Origin: Streptomyces marincola | Lineage (GTDB): Bacteria > Actinomycetota > Actinomycetes > Streptomycetales > Streptomycetaceae | Assembly (NCBI RefSeq): GCF_020410765.1 | Contig: NZ_CP084541.1 | Location: 1-64,000, forward strand | Length of the DNA stretch: 64,000 nucleotides | Direction of reading: 5' to 3' | Shown here: piece after piece, positions 42,710 to 50,930 of the stretch | Layout: each line of letters opens with the position of its first letter | How positions within the stretch are numbered: position 1 is the stretch's first letter | Notes under the pieces: generated by a model | Databases searched by the model: none | What the model was told of the DNA's origin: nothing | Seen by the model: only the letters and a program-made list of their open reading frames with translations | Position numbers and translations under genes: made by a program

Positions 42710-44107
42710 TCACGCGGCCTCCGCCCGCCGCTCGTCCGCCGTGATGCCGCGGGTCGACTCGATCACCGTGCGCAGTTTCTTGGCGAGCGCCTCGTAGAAC
42801 AGGCTCAGCGGGAACTCGTCAGGAAGCACGTCGTCGACCAGCTTGCGCGGCGGCAGGGTCAGGTCGAGGGCGTCGGCGCCCTTGGCCCACCGCGAGGCGG
42901 GGTGGGGCGCGAGGTGGGCGGCGACCAGCTCGTACGCCTTGAGCCAGTGCACGATCTTGGGCCGGTCGATGCCCTTGCGGTAGAGGACTTCGATCTCCTC
43001 GCGCAGCCTGGCCGTGATCACCCGGGCGCGCTCCCAGTCGACGCTCAGCCGGTTGTCCGTCCAGCGCAGCGCGTCGTGCTGGTGCAGGTAGGCGAACAGC
43101 AGCTGCCCGCCGAGCCCGTCGTAGTTGCGGCTGCGGGCGCCGGTGACCGGGAAGCGGAACACGCGGTCGAGCAGCACCGCGTACTGCACGTCCCGGCCCT
43201 GCGGGTGGCCCTCGGCGGCGAGCAGGCCGGCCTCGTGGAACGCGGTGAGGTCGCAGCGCAGCTCTTCGAGGCCGTACATCCAGAACGGCTGCCGCTGCTT
43301 GATCATGAACGGGTCGAACGGCAGGTCGCCGTGGCTGTGCGTGCGGTCGTGGATCAGGTCCCAGAGCACGAACGTCTGCTGGCAGCGTTCCTGGTCGGTG
43401 AGCAGCCCGCGGGCCTCCTCCGGCAGGCTCAGACCGGTGGTCTCGCAGGCCGCGCCGACCACGCGGCGGAAGCGGGCGGCTTCGCGGTCGCAGAAGATGG
43501 CGCCCCAGGTGAAACGTTCCGGTGCCTTGCGGACCGCGACGGTCTCGGGGAAGAGCACCGCGGAGTTCGTGTCGTAGCCCGGGGTGAAGTCCTCGAAGGT
43601 GATGCCGAGGAACATCGGGTTGTCGAAGCGGGTGCGCTCCAGCTCCGCGAGCCAGTCGGGCCACACGACGCGTACGACGACCGCTTCCAGGTTGCGGTCC
43701 GGGTTGCCGTTCTGCGTGTACATGGGGAAGACGACGAGATGCTGCCGCCTGTCCGCGCGGTCGGCGCTCGGCCGGAAGGCGAGCAGCGAGTCGAGGAAGT
43801 CGGGCACGCCGAAGCCCTCGGCGGCCCAGCGGCGCAGGTCGGCGACGAGGGCCCGGTGGTAGTCGGCGTCGTGCGGCAGCAGGGGGGAGAGCCGCTCGAT
43901 CGCGGCGACGGCGCGTTCGGCCAGGCGGGTGACCTCGGCGCGGTCCGGTGCCGCCTCGGCACCGAAGTCGATGGAACCGTCCTTCGACTGGGCCGGGCGG
44001 ATGGCCGCCACGGCTCGTTTCAGCTCGCCCCAGGCCGGGTGGTCGACGACGCGGACGTCAGCGACAGCGCCGCCCTCCGACCCCGAAGACGCCAAAGTTA
44101 CCGTCAT
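42710..44107 (-). CDS. DUF6421 family protein
   Basis: A 465-residue soluble protein of an uncharacterised actinobacterial family. No signal peptide or membrane segment is present. The most striking motif is DLIHDRTHSHGD at 250-261, a His/Asp cluster that could bind a metal, followed by FDPFMIKQRQPFWMYGLEELRCDLTAFHEA, which places further Glu/Asp/His nearby; together these look like a metalloenzyme site. GGAGGGTGGG precedes ATG 44107. It heads an operon with the SDR (82-base gap) and threonine aldolase, and its promoter contains a palindrome. The reaction is unknown. Confidence 0.8.
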   Translation of the reverse strand: MTVTLASSGSEGGAVADVRVVDHPAWGELKRAVAAIRPAQSKDGSIDFGAEAAPDRAEVTRLAERAVAAIERLSPLLPHDADYHRALVADLRRWAAEGFGVPDFLDSLLAFRPSADRADRRQHLVVFPMYTQNGNPDRNLEAVVVRVVWPDWLAELERTRFDNPMFLGITFEDFTPGYDTNSAVLFPETVAVRKAPERFTWGAIFCDREAARFRRVVGAACETTGLSLPEEARGLLTDQERCQQTFVLWDLIHDRTHSHGDLPFDPFMIKQRQPFWMYGLEELRCDLTAFHEAGLLAAEGHPQGRDVQYAVLLDRVFRFPVTGARSRNYDGLGGQLLFAYLHQHDALRWTDNRLSVDWERARVITARLREEIEVLYRKGIDRPKIVHWLKAYELVAAHLAPHPASRWAKGADALDLTLPPRKLVDDVLPDEFPLSLFYEALAKKLRTVIESTRGITADERRAEAA

Positions 44108-44135
44108 GACCCACCCTCCACAGTAGATTTTGCGT

Positions 44136-44149
44136 GATACCACGGTATC
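44136..44149. promoter_or_regulatory. Palindrome upstream of the DUF6421 operon
   Basis: GATACCacGGTATC has perfect 6-bp arms with a 2-base spacer, about 30 bases before the DUF6421 start codon in an AT-rich patch that should hold the promoter. It resembles a GntR- or MarR-class operator in size; the regulator is not in the window. Confidence 0.5.
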
Positions 44150-44378
44150 CTGAGCAGATCATCCGCTCAACCAGGTGGGCAGCGGGAATGTGAACGGCTC
44201 GCCCGTCGCGGGAGGGCCGGCGGTCGCCGCCGAAGACGGGGAGCGGCCCACGGCCGCCCCGCGGACACCGCGGACCGGCCGCCGCGCGCGGGTGCGCGCC
44301 CGCGCGCGGCGACGGGCGGGCAGGGGGCAGGGAGGAAGGGGGAAGGGGGGTGGGTGAGGTGAGTGAGGGGGCGGGCCG

Positions 44379-44960
44379 TCAGGACAGACGCTTGACCAGC
44401 GTCTCGAACTCCAGCCCGGCGTGCCGCGGCAGGCCGAACCGCTCGTCGCCGTAGGGGAACGGGGACGTGGTGCCCGTGCGCGCGTACCCGCGGCGCTCGT
44501 ACCAGGCGATCAGCTCCGCGCGCGGGGTCAGCACCTGCATCTCGATCCGCCCGGCGCCCCACTCCTCGCGCGCGACCCGTTCGGCCTCGGCGAGCACGAG
44601 GCGCCCGAGCCCGGCCGCCTGGAGGTCGGGCCGGACCGCGAACATCCCGAACAGCGCCGTTCCCCGTTCGTCCCCGCCCTCCTTCCCGTCCTCGCGGCTG
44701 AGGCGGCAGCAGGCGACCAGGTCCCCGTTCCGCTCGGCGAGCAGCAGCCGGCCGCGCGGATCCGCCAGCGCGGCACCCACCTCGTCGGGCCCGGTGCGCC
44801 GGCCGTCGAGGAGGTCGGCCTCGGTCGTCCAGCCCGCGCGGCTCCGCTCGCCGCGGTAGGCGGACTCCACCAGGGCCACCACCGCGGGCACGTCGGCCTC
44901 GGTCGCGGTCCTGAATCCCAGCGAACCTGTGGTCTCTCCGCTCGTCCCCACGCGCAGCAT
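44379..44960 (-). CDS. GNAT family N-acetyltransferase
   Basis: A 193-residue acetyltransferase. The acetyl-CoA pyrophosphate loop is at about 120-130 (LQAAGLGRLVLAEAE), preceded by FGMFAVRPD and followed by IEMQVLTPRAELIAWYERRGYARTGT, the standard motif A/B arrangement. It resembles diamine/amino-acid-type GNATs, but the acceptor is unknown. The ATG at 44960 is the only reasonable start; the ribosome binding site is weak. The 271-base region between it and DUF6421 holds no gene. Confidence 0.87.
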   Translation of the reverse strand: MLRVGTSGETTGSLGFRTATEADVPAVVALVESAYRGERSRAGWTTEADLLDGRRTGPDEVGAALADPRGRLLLAERNGDLVACCRLSREDGKEGGDERGTALFGMFAVRPDLQAAGLGRLVLAEAERVAREEWGAGRIEMQVLTPRAELIAWYERRGYARTGTTSPFPYGDERFGLPRHAGLEFETLVKRLS

Positions 44961-45089
44961 CGTACGGCGCGCCCGGTGCCGCCCGCCCGGCACCGGTGGC
45001 GGCACGGGAGCCGGCGGTCGCTGAGGCGTACGCCACAGGAACGGGTGCCCGACCGCGGTGGGCGCGGCGCCGCGTTCTAGGCTGGAGGC

Positions 45090-46031
45090 ATGGTGATCGC
45101 CATGACACTGCTCGTGCTGGGCGGCCTCACCGCGGCGATGGCGCCGCGCGTGCTGGCCCGTGGGTCGTGGCCGGACCGGGAGCCGGTGGTCGCGCTGTGG
45201 GTCTGGCAGTGCGTGGTGGCCGCGGTGCTGCTGTGCTGTGTCCTGGCGATGGCGCTCGCCGGAGCCGCCGCGTGGAACGGCGTGCGCGGCCACCTGTTCG
45301 CGCCCGCTCCGAGCCAGGTCATCGACGCCTACGCGCTCGGGCAGGACGGGCAGCGCTGGGCCGCCGCGCTGGCGCTGCTGCTGGCCTGCGGAGGCGCCTG
45401 GACCGCTGTGATGCTCACGCGGGAGGTGCGCCGGGGGCGCGCGGAACGCCGCAGGCGCCGCGCGGAGTTGCTGACCCGTTCGCCGCGGCTGCCGTGGGAG
45501 GCGGCCGATGCCTCGGACCGGCTGGTCGTCCTTGAGGACGACCGCCCCGATGCCTGGCTGCTCACCGGGCCCACGCCGCGGCTGGTGATCACGACCGGTG
45601 CGCTGCGCCGCCTGAACCGCAGGCAGCTCGATGCCGTCACCGCGCACGAGCAGGGGCACGTCAGGGCCAGGCACCACTGGCTGCTGCACTGCGCGGGCGC
45701 GCTGGCGGGCGGGTTCCCCCAGGTGCCGGTGTTCGCCGCCTTCCAGCAGCAGGTGCACCGCCTGATCGAACTGGCCGCCGACGACGTGGCGTCCCGCCGG
45801 TTCGGCCGCCTGACCACGGCCCTGGCGCTGGTCGGGCTCAACGAGGACCGGGGGGCGTTCGCGCGCGACCCGCACCACGCGCACGTGCCGCACCGCGTGC
45901 ACCGGCTGCTCGGGCCCGCGCAGCGGCTGCCCGCCGCGCACCGGCTGCGCCTGGCCGCCGCCGCGACGCTGATCCCGGCGGTGCCCCTGCTCGTCGCCTT
46001 CGCCCCAGGGCTGCGGGCCCTCGGCGGCTGA
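45090..46031 (+). CDS. M56/M48-type membrane metallopeptidase (BlaR1-like)
   Basis: A 313-residue membrane peptidase. Hydrophobic segments lie at about 4-22, 35-62, 90-110 and near the C-terminus (289-307). The zinc site HEQGH is at 186-190, and the third ligand would be the Glu in LIELAADDVASRR. BlaR1/MecR1-like proteins cleave a BlaI-type repressor, but here there is no BlaI gene next door and no penicillin-sensor domain. TAGGCT ends six bases before the ATG, so it is probably leaderless. Confidence 0.88.
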   Translation: MVIAMTLLVLGGLTAAMAPRVLARGSWPDREPVVALWVWQCVVAAVLLCCVLAMALAGAAAWNGVRGHLFAPAPSQVIDAYALGQDGQRWAAALALLLACGGAWTAVMLTREVRRGRAERRRRRAELLTRSPRLPWEAADASDRLVVLEDDRPDAWLLTGPTPRLVITTGALRRLNRRQLDAVTAHEQGHVRARHHWLLHCAGALAGGFPQVPVFAAFQQQVHRLIELAADDVASRRFGRLTTALALVGLNEDRGAFARDPHHAHVPHRVHRLLGPAQRLPAAHRLRLAAAATLIPAVPLLVAFAPGLRALGG

Positions 46032-46067
46032 CCCGCGCCGACGGGCGCTCGGGCCGCAGGGCGCGGG

Positions 46068-46295
46068 TCACCAGGGGCGTCCCCTCGGGATGCGGGGGTC
46101 GTGGCGGCGGGCGGCCCACAGCACGGTGGTGCGGTTCATGACGAACGTCTCGCCCGAGTGGAACTCCAGCCGCTTGCGGCCAGCGCCCAGCGCGGTCAAG
46201 TCCCGCACGACGAAGCTCTGGCCGCCGATCATGACCTGGTCCCCGACGGCGACCGTGCGGGCGTCGATCTCCACGGCGACGATCACCCCCTTCAC
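46068..46295 (-). CDS. Small conserved-looking beta-rich protein
   Basis: A 75-residue protein with alternating hydrophobic strands (GVIVAVEID, GDQVMIGGQSFVVRDL, GRKRLEFHSGETFVM), suggesting a small SH3-like barrel. No catalytic motif is seen. Its ATG overlaps the stop of the 57-residue gene by four bases (ATGA), so it is the third member of a small-gene operon downstream of two HTH regulators. The function is unknown. Confidence 0.65.
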   Translation of the reverse strand: MKGVIVAVEIDARTVAVGDQVMIGGQSFVVRDLTALGAGRKRLEFHSGETFVMNRTTVLWAARRHDPRIPRGRPW

Positions 46296-46465
46296 CGGTT
46301 CACCTCCCCACTCGGGGCGGCGGCCCCGGGCTCAGGCGCGGGCGCGGGCGGAAGGGGGTCGATGCACACGTTCGCCGCGTAGATCAGCACACCGCAGGAC
46401 GAGCAGTGCTTCCCGTCCCACCGCAACACCAGCTCACCGCCATGAGGACATCCGGATGTGGACAC
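46292..46465 (-). CDS. Small cysteine-containing protein, possible zinc ribbon
   Basis: A 57-residue protein with cysteines at C6, C21, C24 and C34 (GCPHGG, HCSSCG, NVCIDP), compatible with a one-zinc ribbon in the first half, then a Pro/Ala-rich tail. GTAGGAG eight bases before the GTG supports the start. It overlaps the next gene by four bases and follows the 70-residue gene by ten, so all three are one transcription unit. Confidence 0.6.
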   Translation of the reverse strand: MSTSGCPHGGELVLRWDGKHCSSCGVLIYAANVCIDPLPPAPAPEPGAAAPSGEVNR

Positions 46466-46475
46466 GACAGCGCTC

Positions 46476-46688
46476 CTACGGGACGAGAGAGAAGCAGGCC
46501 ACACGCATGCGGGCGGGGGCAGGGCAGTTGACCGCGATCGCCCGCTCACCGGCCGCACCGAACCAGGTGACGGCCTGGGGCGCGCGGAACGCGTGGCAGC
46601 GGTGCAGCGCATCCCGCCCCCGGCCGGACGGCGGTATCGCCGCGCCGCCGAGGGGCATCCACGGGGGCACAGCGTCGGGTCGCGTCAT
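46476..46688 (-). CDS. Small uncharacterised protein
   Basis: A 70-residue protein starting MTRPDAVPPWMPLGG, with three cysteines (HRCHAF, VNCPAP, VACFSLVP) and no signal peptide or clear fold. AAGGAG lies seven bases before the ATG, a strong site. It is the first of three small genes downstream of the HTH-TPR regulator at 46810-48036 on the same strand, with 121 bases between. Regulated small protein or peptide precursor are both open possibilities. Confidence 0.55.
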   Translation of the reverse strand: MTRPDAVPPWMPLGGAAIPPSGRGRDALHRCHAFRAPQAVTWFGAAGERAIAVNCPAPARMRVACFSLVP

Positions 46689-46809
46689 GGTCGGCTCCTT
46701 GAGAGGTTGCGACCAGCGACACTACGGAGGGCGCTCCACCGTCAACAGGCACGCGGCGTGGCCCTGTGGGCACTCTCCGACGAGCGCGGGTGCACGGAGC
46801 GTGCACCCC

Positions 46810-48036
46810 CTACTGCACTCCCAGGAACTCCCCGATCTCTCGCTGCTCCCCGGTGAGCGCTGCCCGCTTCCGTTTCCGCGCCGCCCGGAAGACGTCCCGC
46901 CCGAGCTGCTGGTGCCGCAACCACTCCGGTGTCGTGCTGCGCAGCCTCGAAAGCGTGCGGAACGCCTCGTCCGGACGGCGCACCTCGGCCTCCGCGAGCG
47001 CCACGTCCAGCATGTGCCGGTGCCTGTTGTCCGACGTCAGCGTCAGACCTTCCGGCAGTCGTTCCGACAGCATCAGCACACGGTCGTACCGCTTGGCGAT
47101 CATGTTGTTCTCGATGCCCATCAGCGCGACCGACGACCAGTCGAACCGGCCGTAGCTGTGCGGGTCCGTCGCGGACACCTCCCCGAGCGCCACGGCCGCG
47201 GCTCGCGCGACGCGCAGCAACTGCCGAGCCTCCGTGTCCTTGGCGTTCCGGGCCGCCGAAGTGGACGCGCGCAGCAGCAGACGCCCCCAAAGGCCGAGTT
47301 CGGCCCTGGTCGCCCGCGACAGGCGCGGCTCCACTTCGCCGGCGGCCGCGATCGACAGACGTTCCGCCTCGTCGAACCGCGACTGCCGCAGCAACGTCCA
47401 GCCCTGGAGGTAGACGCCCGCCGCCGCTTTCATCCGGTCCCCTGCGGCGACCGCGTCGCGCACGGCGTCGGTCAGCGCCACGTGCCCCAAGTCGTAGGCG
47501 CGCACTTGCGTCAGGTACCGTCCGGCCTCCAGCAGCGCTGTGGCGCGGATCAGCAGGGCCTCGCGACGCTCGGGCCCGGTGTCGAAGTGCCGCACGGCCT
47601 GGTGGGCCGCCGCGACAGCGCCGGGCAGCGCCGCGCCGAGCGCACGGTAGTCGTCCGCGTGGTAGAGGCCCGCGAGGGCCCTGACGGTCTCCCTGAGGTG
47701 GTCGAGTCGGATCTCCTCGCCCATCTCCCCGAGGGCCGGGTGACCGGTGACGGTGACAGGCGGTGAGATCGCCTGCCGCAGTGGCATGAGCGCGATCGAC
47801 CGGTCGCCGGCATGCATGTCCGCGCCCAGCTCCAGCGGTTCGAAGAGCTGGCTCGTGCGCAGTCCGAGGGCGCGTGCGATCGCGTGGTAGGTGTCGATGC
47901 GGCAGACGCCGCCCCGCTCGATTTTCTTGATCACGCCGAGGCTCAGCCCGGCCCGCTCGGCCAGACGCTCCTGGGTGAGTCCCAGATCCTCCCGCGCCCG
48001 TCGCACCCGCCGGCCGGTTGCGTTGTCGTCGCCCAT
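46810..48036 (-). CDS. XRE-type HTH regulator with TPR-like domain
   Basis: A 408-residue regulator. An XRE/Cro helix-turn-helix occupies about 8-62 (LTQERLAERAGLSLGVIKKIERGGVCR). Residues about 100-390 are Ala/Leu-rich helical hairpins of the TPR type, as in actinobacterial NsdA-like and RRNPP-like peptide-sensing regulators. A 19-bp dyad lies 13-31 bases before the start codon and is the obvious autoregulatory site. A homologous-looking regulator lies immediately upstream on the same strand. The ligand, if any, is unknown. Confidence 0.88.
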   Translation of the reverse strand: MGDDNATGRRVRRAREDLGLTQERLAERAGLSLGVIKKIERGGVCRIDTYHAIARALGLRTSQLFEPLELGADMHAGDRSIALMPLRQAISPPVTVTGHPALGEMGEEIRLDHLRETVRALAGLYHADDYRALGAALPGAVAAAHQAVRHFDTGPERREALLIRATALLEAGRYLTQVRAYDLGHVALTDAVRDAVAAGDRMKAAAGVYLQGWTLLRQSRFDEAERLSIAAAGEVEPRLSRATRAELGLWGRLLLRASTSAARNAKDTEARQLLRVARAAAVALGEVSATDPHSYGRFDWSSVALMGIENNMIAKRYDRVLMLSERLPEGLTLTSDNRHRHMLDVALAEAEVRRPDEAFRTLSRLRSTTPEWLRHQQLGRDVFRAARKRKRAALTGEQREIGEFLGVQ

Positions 48037-48048
48037 GCCTGCCGCCCT

Positions 48049-48067
48049 ATGCCTGATGGTCAGTCAT
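48049..48067. promoter_or_regulatory. 19-bp dyad operator upstream of the HTH-TPR regulator
   Basis: ATGcCTGAtggTCAGtCAT is symmetric at 14 of its 18 non-central positions (outer ATG/CAT and inner CTGA/TCAG). It sits in the 73-base gap between the two HTH-TPR genes, just before the start of the downstream one, where an autorepressor would bind. Confidence 0.55.
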
Positions 48068-48109
48068 GTCCCAGCATAGGTTCGGGATTTCGCGAATGCG
48101 GCGCTTCGG

Positions 48110-49330
48110 TCAGTGGTCCAGATGGAAACGTGACGACATGCGGCGCAGGCGCTCGGACACTCCTGCTCGTTCCGCACTCCGGATGCGGCGGAGAGTCGCT
48201 CGCGCGATCGGGTGATTGCGGATCAGCTGCGGCGCGGTGGCCTCCGCCTTCTCCAGTTGGGCCAGAGCGCGCTCACGGTCCCCCGACCACAGGTGCGCGC
48301 GAGCCAGGTCGAGTGCGTAGTGCCCACGCCGGGATCTGGGGAGCGTCGCGAGAACGGCGTGATCCATCTGGCGGTCGAGGCGCAGCGCCTCGTCCTGGTT
48401 GGACATCTCCAATTCGACGCTCACCGCGTGCAGTGCGACGTTGCCCGCGCTGAAGGTCAGGCTGTGGCGGTCGAAGGGCAGGGGCGCATGAGCCGCGCGC
48501 TCCGCTGCCTCCCGGGCCTGCTCGATGCGGTGCCGCGCTTCGCCGTGTCGGCCTCCCCTGGCGGCCGAGACGGCGGCGCGAAGGTGCAGCGTCCCCCAGA
48601 GCCGCGTGGCCGGCGGGTCTCCCCTGCGATACAGCGGCTCGATGTCCCCGAGCGCGTTGTCGGACAGGGACACGGCGTCGTCCCAGTCGGCCGTGGCCCA
48701 CATGTCCCAGACGCGCATCCAGTGGGCGACGGCGGGCATCAACGCATCACCGCTGTGCGACGCGGCCCACGCCGCTCGCTCGCACGTCATCGTCACCAGT
48801 TCCGGGTGGCCCAGGGCATGCGCCGAGGTGTGGCCGAACTTGCAGGCGATGGCGTAGACCGCGTACGCCTCCTCCCGCTCCCGGCCGCTCGACTGCTCGG
48901 CCAGGGCCCGTGCTTCGCGCAGGAGGTCGGGCAGCGCGGCCAGGATGCCGCTGTGCTGTGCGTTGTCGCGCGACAGGTGCAACTTCCCGGTGTCGGCCCA
49001 TAGTTGCTCCGCCGGCCTCGGGGTGCCGTCGAACACGGGCGCCAGGTCGTAGCGCCGCAGCTCTCTTATGATCGCCGCCGCGCTGATCAGCCACTGGTTC
49101 GCCGGAGCGGCCCGGGTGTACGGCCGGTCGATCAGCTCGTTGGGGTGAATGTGCAGGGCCCCGGCGACGGCGTTGATGACACTGGTGCGGTCCAGCTCGA
49201 TGCGGCCCTTCTCCGCCTTGGACACCCATCCCTGGGTGCGCCCGAGAGCGGCGGCGACATCGGCCTGGGTGAGGCCGAGCCGGAGGCGCGCGTCGCGCAT
49301 CCGTTGGCCGATGGACTGCGCCTCGTCCAT
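48110..49330 (-). CDS. XRE-type HTH regulator with TPR-like domain (second copy)
   Basis: A 406-residue regulator with the same architecture as its downstream neighbour: HTH at about 8-60 (LTQADVAAALGRTQGWVSKAEKGRIEL), then TPR-like helices to the end. Sequence similarity between the two is limited outside the fold, so they are an old duplication or separate recruits. The ATG at 49330 opens the HTH directly; GTG 49333 is next to it. It is divergent from the SLOG-like gene across a 186-base region with a GACGG/CCGTC dyad. Confidence 0.87.
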   Translation of the reverse strand: MDEAQSIGQRMRDARLRLGLTQADVAAALGRTQGWVSKAEKGRIELDRTSVINAVAGALHIHPNELIDRPYTRAAPANQWLISAAAIIRELRRYDLAPVFDGTPRPAEQLWADTGKLHLSRDNAQHSGILAALPDLLREARALAEQSSGREREEAYAVYAIACKFGHTSAHALGHPELVTMTCERAAWAASHSGDALMPAVAHWMRVWDMWATADWDDAVSLSDNALGDIEPLYRRGDPPATRLWGTLHLRAAVSAARGGRHGEARHRIEQAREAAERAAHAPLPFDRHSLTFSAGNVALHAVSVELEMSNQDEALRLDRQMDHAVLATLPRSRRGHYALDLARAHLWSGDRERALAQLEKAEATAPQLIRNHPIARATLRRIRSAERAGVSERLRRMSSRFHLDH

Positions 49331-49415
49331 CACCGCACCGTCCCGGCGGCGGTGGTGTGCGCGGGCCGTGCTGCGCGCATGATGGTCTCCGTGTTCGTCC
49401 GGCGGTAGCACTCAG

Positions 49416-49431
49416 GACGGTACCCTCCGTC
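49416..49431. promoter_or_regulatory. Dyad in the HTH/SLOG divergent promoter
   Basis: GACGGtaccctCCGTC has perfect 5-bp arms, and outside them CTCA and TGAG also face each other. The central TACCCT resembles a -10 element. The site lies between the second HTH-TPR regulator and the SLOG-like gene and could serve both. Confidence 0.45.
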
Positions 49432-49516
49432 AGCTTGAGGCCGACAGCGAACGGCCCTGGCGGTCCGTCCTTCGCGAGCCACTGTCCACCTGATCCCACC
49501 CCGAGAAGGGCGGCCC

Positions 49517-50002
49517 ATGCCGACCATTGCCGTCACCGGCCACATGGACCTGACCGACGCGACCGTGCCCCTGGTCTCCGCGGCCCTGCGCGACCTGCTG
49601 GCCGCGTACCCGCCCGCCGACCTCGTCGGCGTCTCGTGCCTCGCGGCCGGCGCGGACAGCCTGTTCGCCGAGGCCGTGGTGGCGGCCGGTGGCCGCTTGG
49701 TCCTGGTGATCCCCTCCCGGGACTACCGGGAACGGAAGGTGAAGCCCGAGCAGGCCGCGCAGTTCGACCGCTTGGCCGAGGCCGCCGCCGAGGTCGTCAC
49801 CATGCCGGTGGAGCGCGCCGGGCGGGAGGCGTACGAAGCCGCGGGAAAGGAGTTGCTGCGCCGCGCCGACCGGCTCGTGGCCGTGTGGGACGGCCGGCCG
49901 CCGAATGGGAGGGGCGGCACGGCCGACACCGTGCTGCAAGCGCGGGAGGCCGGCCTGCCCGTGGACGTCGTCTGGCCCGCGGGCGCCGCGCGTCGCGGCT
50001 GA
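49517..50002 (+). CDS. SLOG/Rossmann-like nucleotide-sensor protein
   Basis: A 161-residue single-domain protein with a Rossmann-like pattern: strand IAVTGHMDL (4-12), helix, strand LVGVSCLAAGADSLFAEAV (36-54), strand RLVLVIPS (60-67) and DRLVAVWDGRP (117-127) with a Gly-rich loop. GH at the first loop and AAGADSLF at the second match SLOG-type proteins, which bind nucleotide-derived ligands and often act in stress or defence. There is no effector domain. GAAGGGCGG precedes the ATG. Its placement beside paired HTH regulators is suggestive only. Confidence 0.65.
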   Translation: MPTIAVTGHMDLTDATVPLVSAALRDLLAAYPPADLVGVSCLAAGADSLFAEAVVAAGGRLVLVIPSRDYRERKVKPEQAAQFDRLAEAAAEVVTMPVERAGREAYEAAGKELLRRADRLVAVWDGRPPNGRGGTADTVLQAREAGLPVDVVWPAGAARRG

Positions 50003-50087
50003 GGAAGCCCGGTCGCAGCGATCAGGGACGTCGCTCGGCGGCTGACACGGGCTGGCGGGGCCCCGGGCGCACGGGCAGGATCGTTCC

Positions 50088-50783
50088 ATGGCGATCGCGG
50101 GAGTGCTTTTTGATTTCTCCGGGACCCTCATGCGCATCGAGTCGGCCGAGTCCTGGCTGCGGGTCGCGGCCGAACGCACGGGCACCGCGTTCGAGCCCTC
50201 GGAGCTCGCGGAACGGGCCGCCGCCCTCGAAGCGGCCGGCGCGCTGCCGGGCGGCGGACCGCCGCAGTCGGTGCCGCCGGAGCTGGCCGGGCTCTGGCGG
50301 GAGAGGGACCGGGACGCGAGCGGGCACCGGGCCCTGTACACCGGGCTGGCCCGGCAGGTTCCGCTGCCGCGGCCCGAGCTGTACGACGTCCTGTACGACC
50401 GGCACATGGAGCCCGAGGCGTGGCATCCCTATCCGGACACGTCCCGGGTGCTGGGCGAGCTGTCGGACCGCGGCCTGGGCGTGGCGGTGGTCAGCAACAT
50501 CGGCTGGGACCTGCGCCCGCTGTTCCGGTCGCACGGTTTGGACCGGTGGGTCGACGCGTTCGTGCTGTCGTACGAGCACGGTGTGCAGAAGCCCGACCCC
50601 CGGCTGTTCCGCGAGGCGTGCGACGCGCTCGGCGTTCCGCCGCAGCAGGCGCTGATGGTGGGCGACGACCCGGTGGCGGACGCGGGCGCGGCGGCGCTCG
50701 GGTGCGCCGTTCACCTGGTGGCTCACCTGCCGACCGGGGAGCGCCCCGACGGGCTGCTGCCAGTGCTCCGGCTGGTGGGCTGA
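50088..50783 (+). CDS. HAD superfamily hydrolase
   Basis: A 231-residue haloacid-dehalogenase-like protein. Motif I is D9-F-S-G-T: the nucleophile Asp is kept but the second Asp of phosphatase-type DxD is Ser, more like dehalogenases or atypical phosphatases. Motif II is VVSNIGWD, motif III the lysine in HGVQKPDPRLF and motif IV MVGDDPVADAGAA. A helical cap lies at about 20-110. CAGGAT ends six bases before the ATG, so it is probably leaderless. A strong hairpin follows. Confidence 0.88.
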   Translation: MAIAGVLFDFSGTLMRIESAESWLRVAAERTGTAFEPSELAERAAALEAAGALPGGGPPQSVPPELAGLWRERDRDASGHRALYTGLARQVPLPRPELYDVLYDRHMEPEAWHPYPDTSRVLGELSDRGLGVAVVSNIGWDLRPLFRSHGLDRWVDAFVLSYEHGVQKPDPRLFREACDALGVPPQQALMVGDDPVADAGAAALGCAVHLVAHLPTGERPDGLLPVLRLVG

Positions 50784-50835
50784 CCGGCCCTGCGGGCGGG
50801 GGCGGCGGAAAAGGAGCAGGTGGTGGCAGGGAGAA

Positions 50836-50874
50836 GGCGGTATCGGGCGGTCCCCCGCGCCGCCCGATACCGCC
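50836..50874 (+). terminator. Strong hairpin terminator after the HAD gene
   Basis: Perfect 15-bp arms at 50836-50850 and 50860-50874 (GGCGGTATCGGGCGG and its complement) enclose a nine-base loop, about 50 bases after the HAD stop codon. Confidence 0.85.
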
Positions 50875-50930
50875 ACCGGCGCCGGGCAGTGGTCCGCCCG
50901 ACCGGGGCGGCTGTCCGGTGCCGTGCTGAG

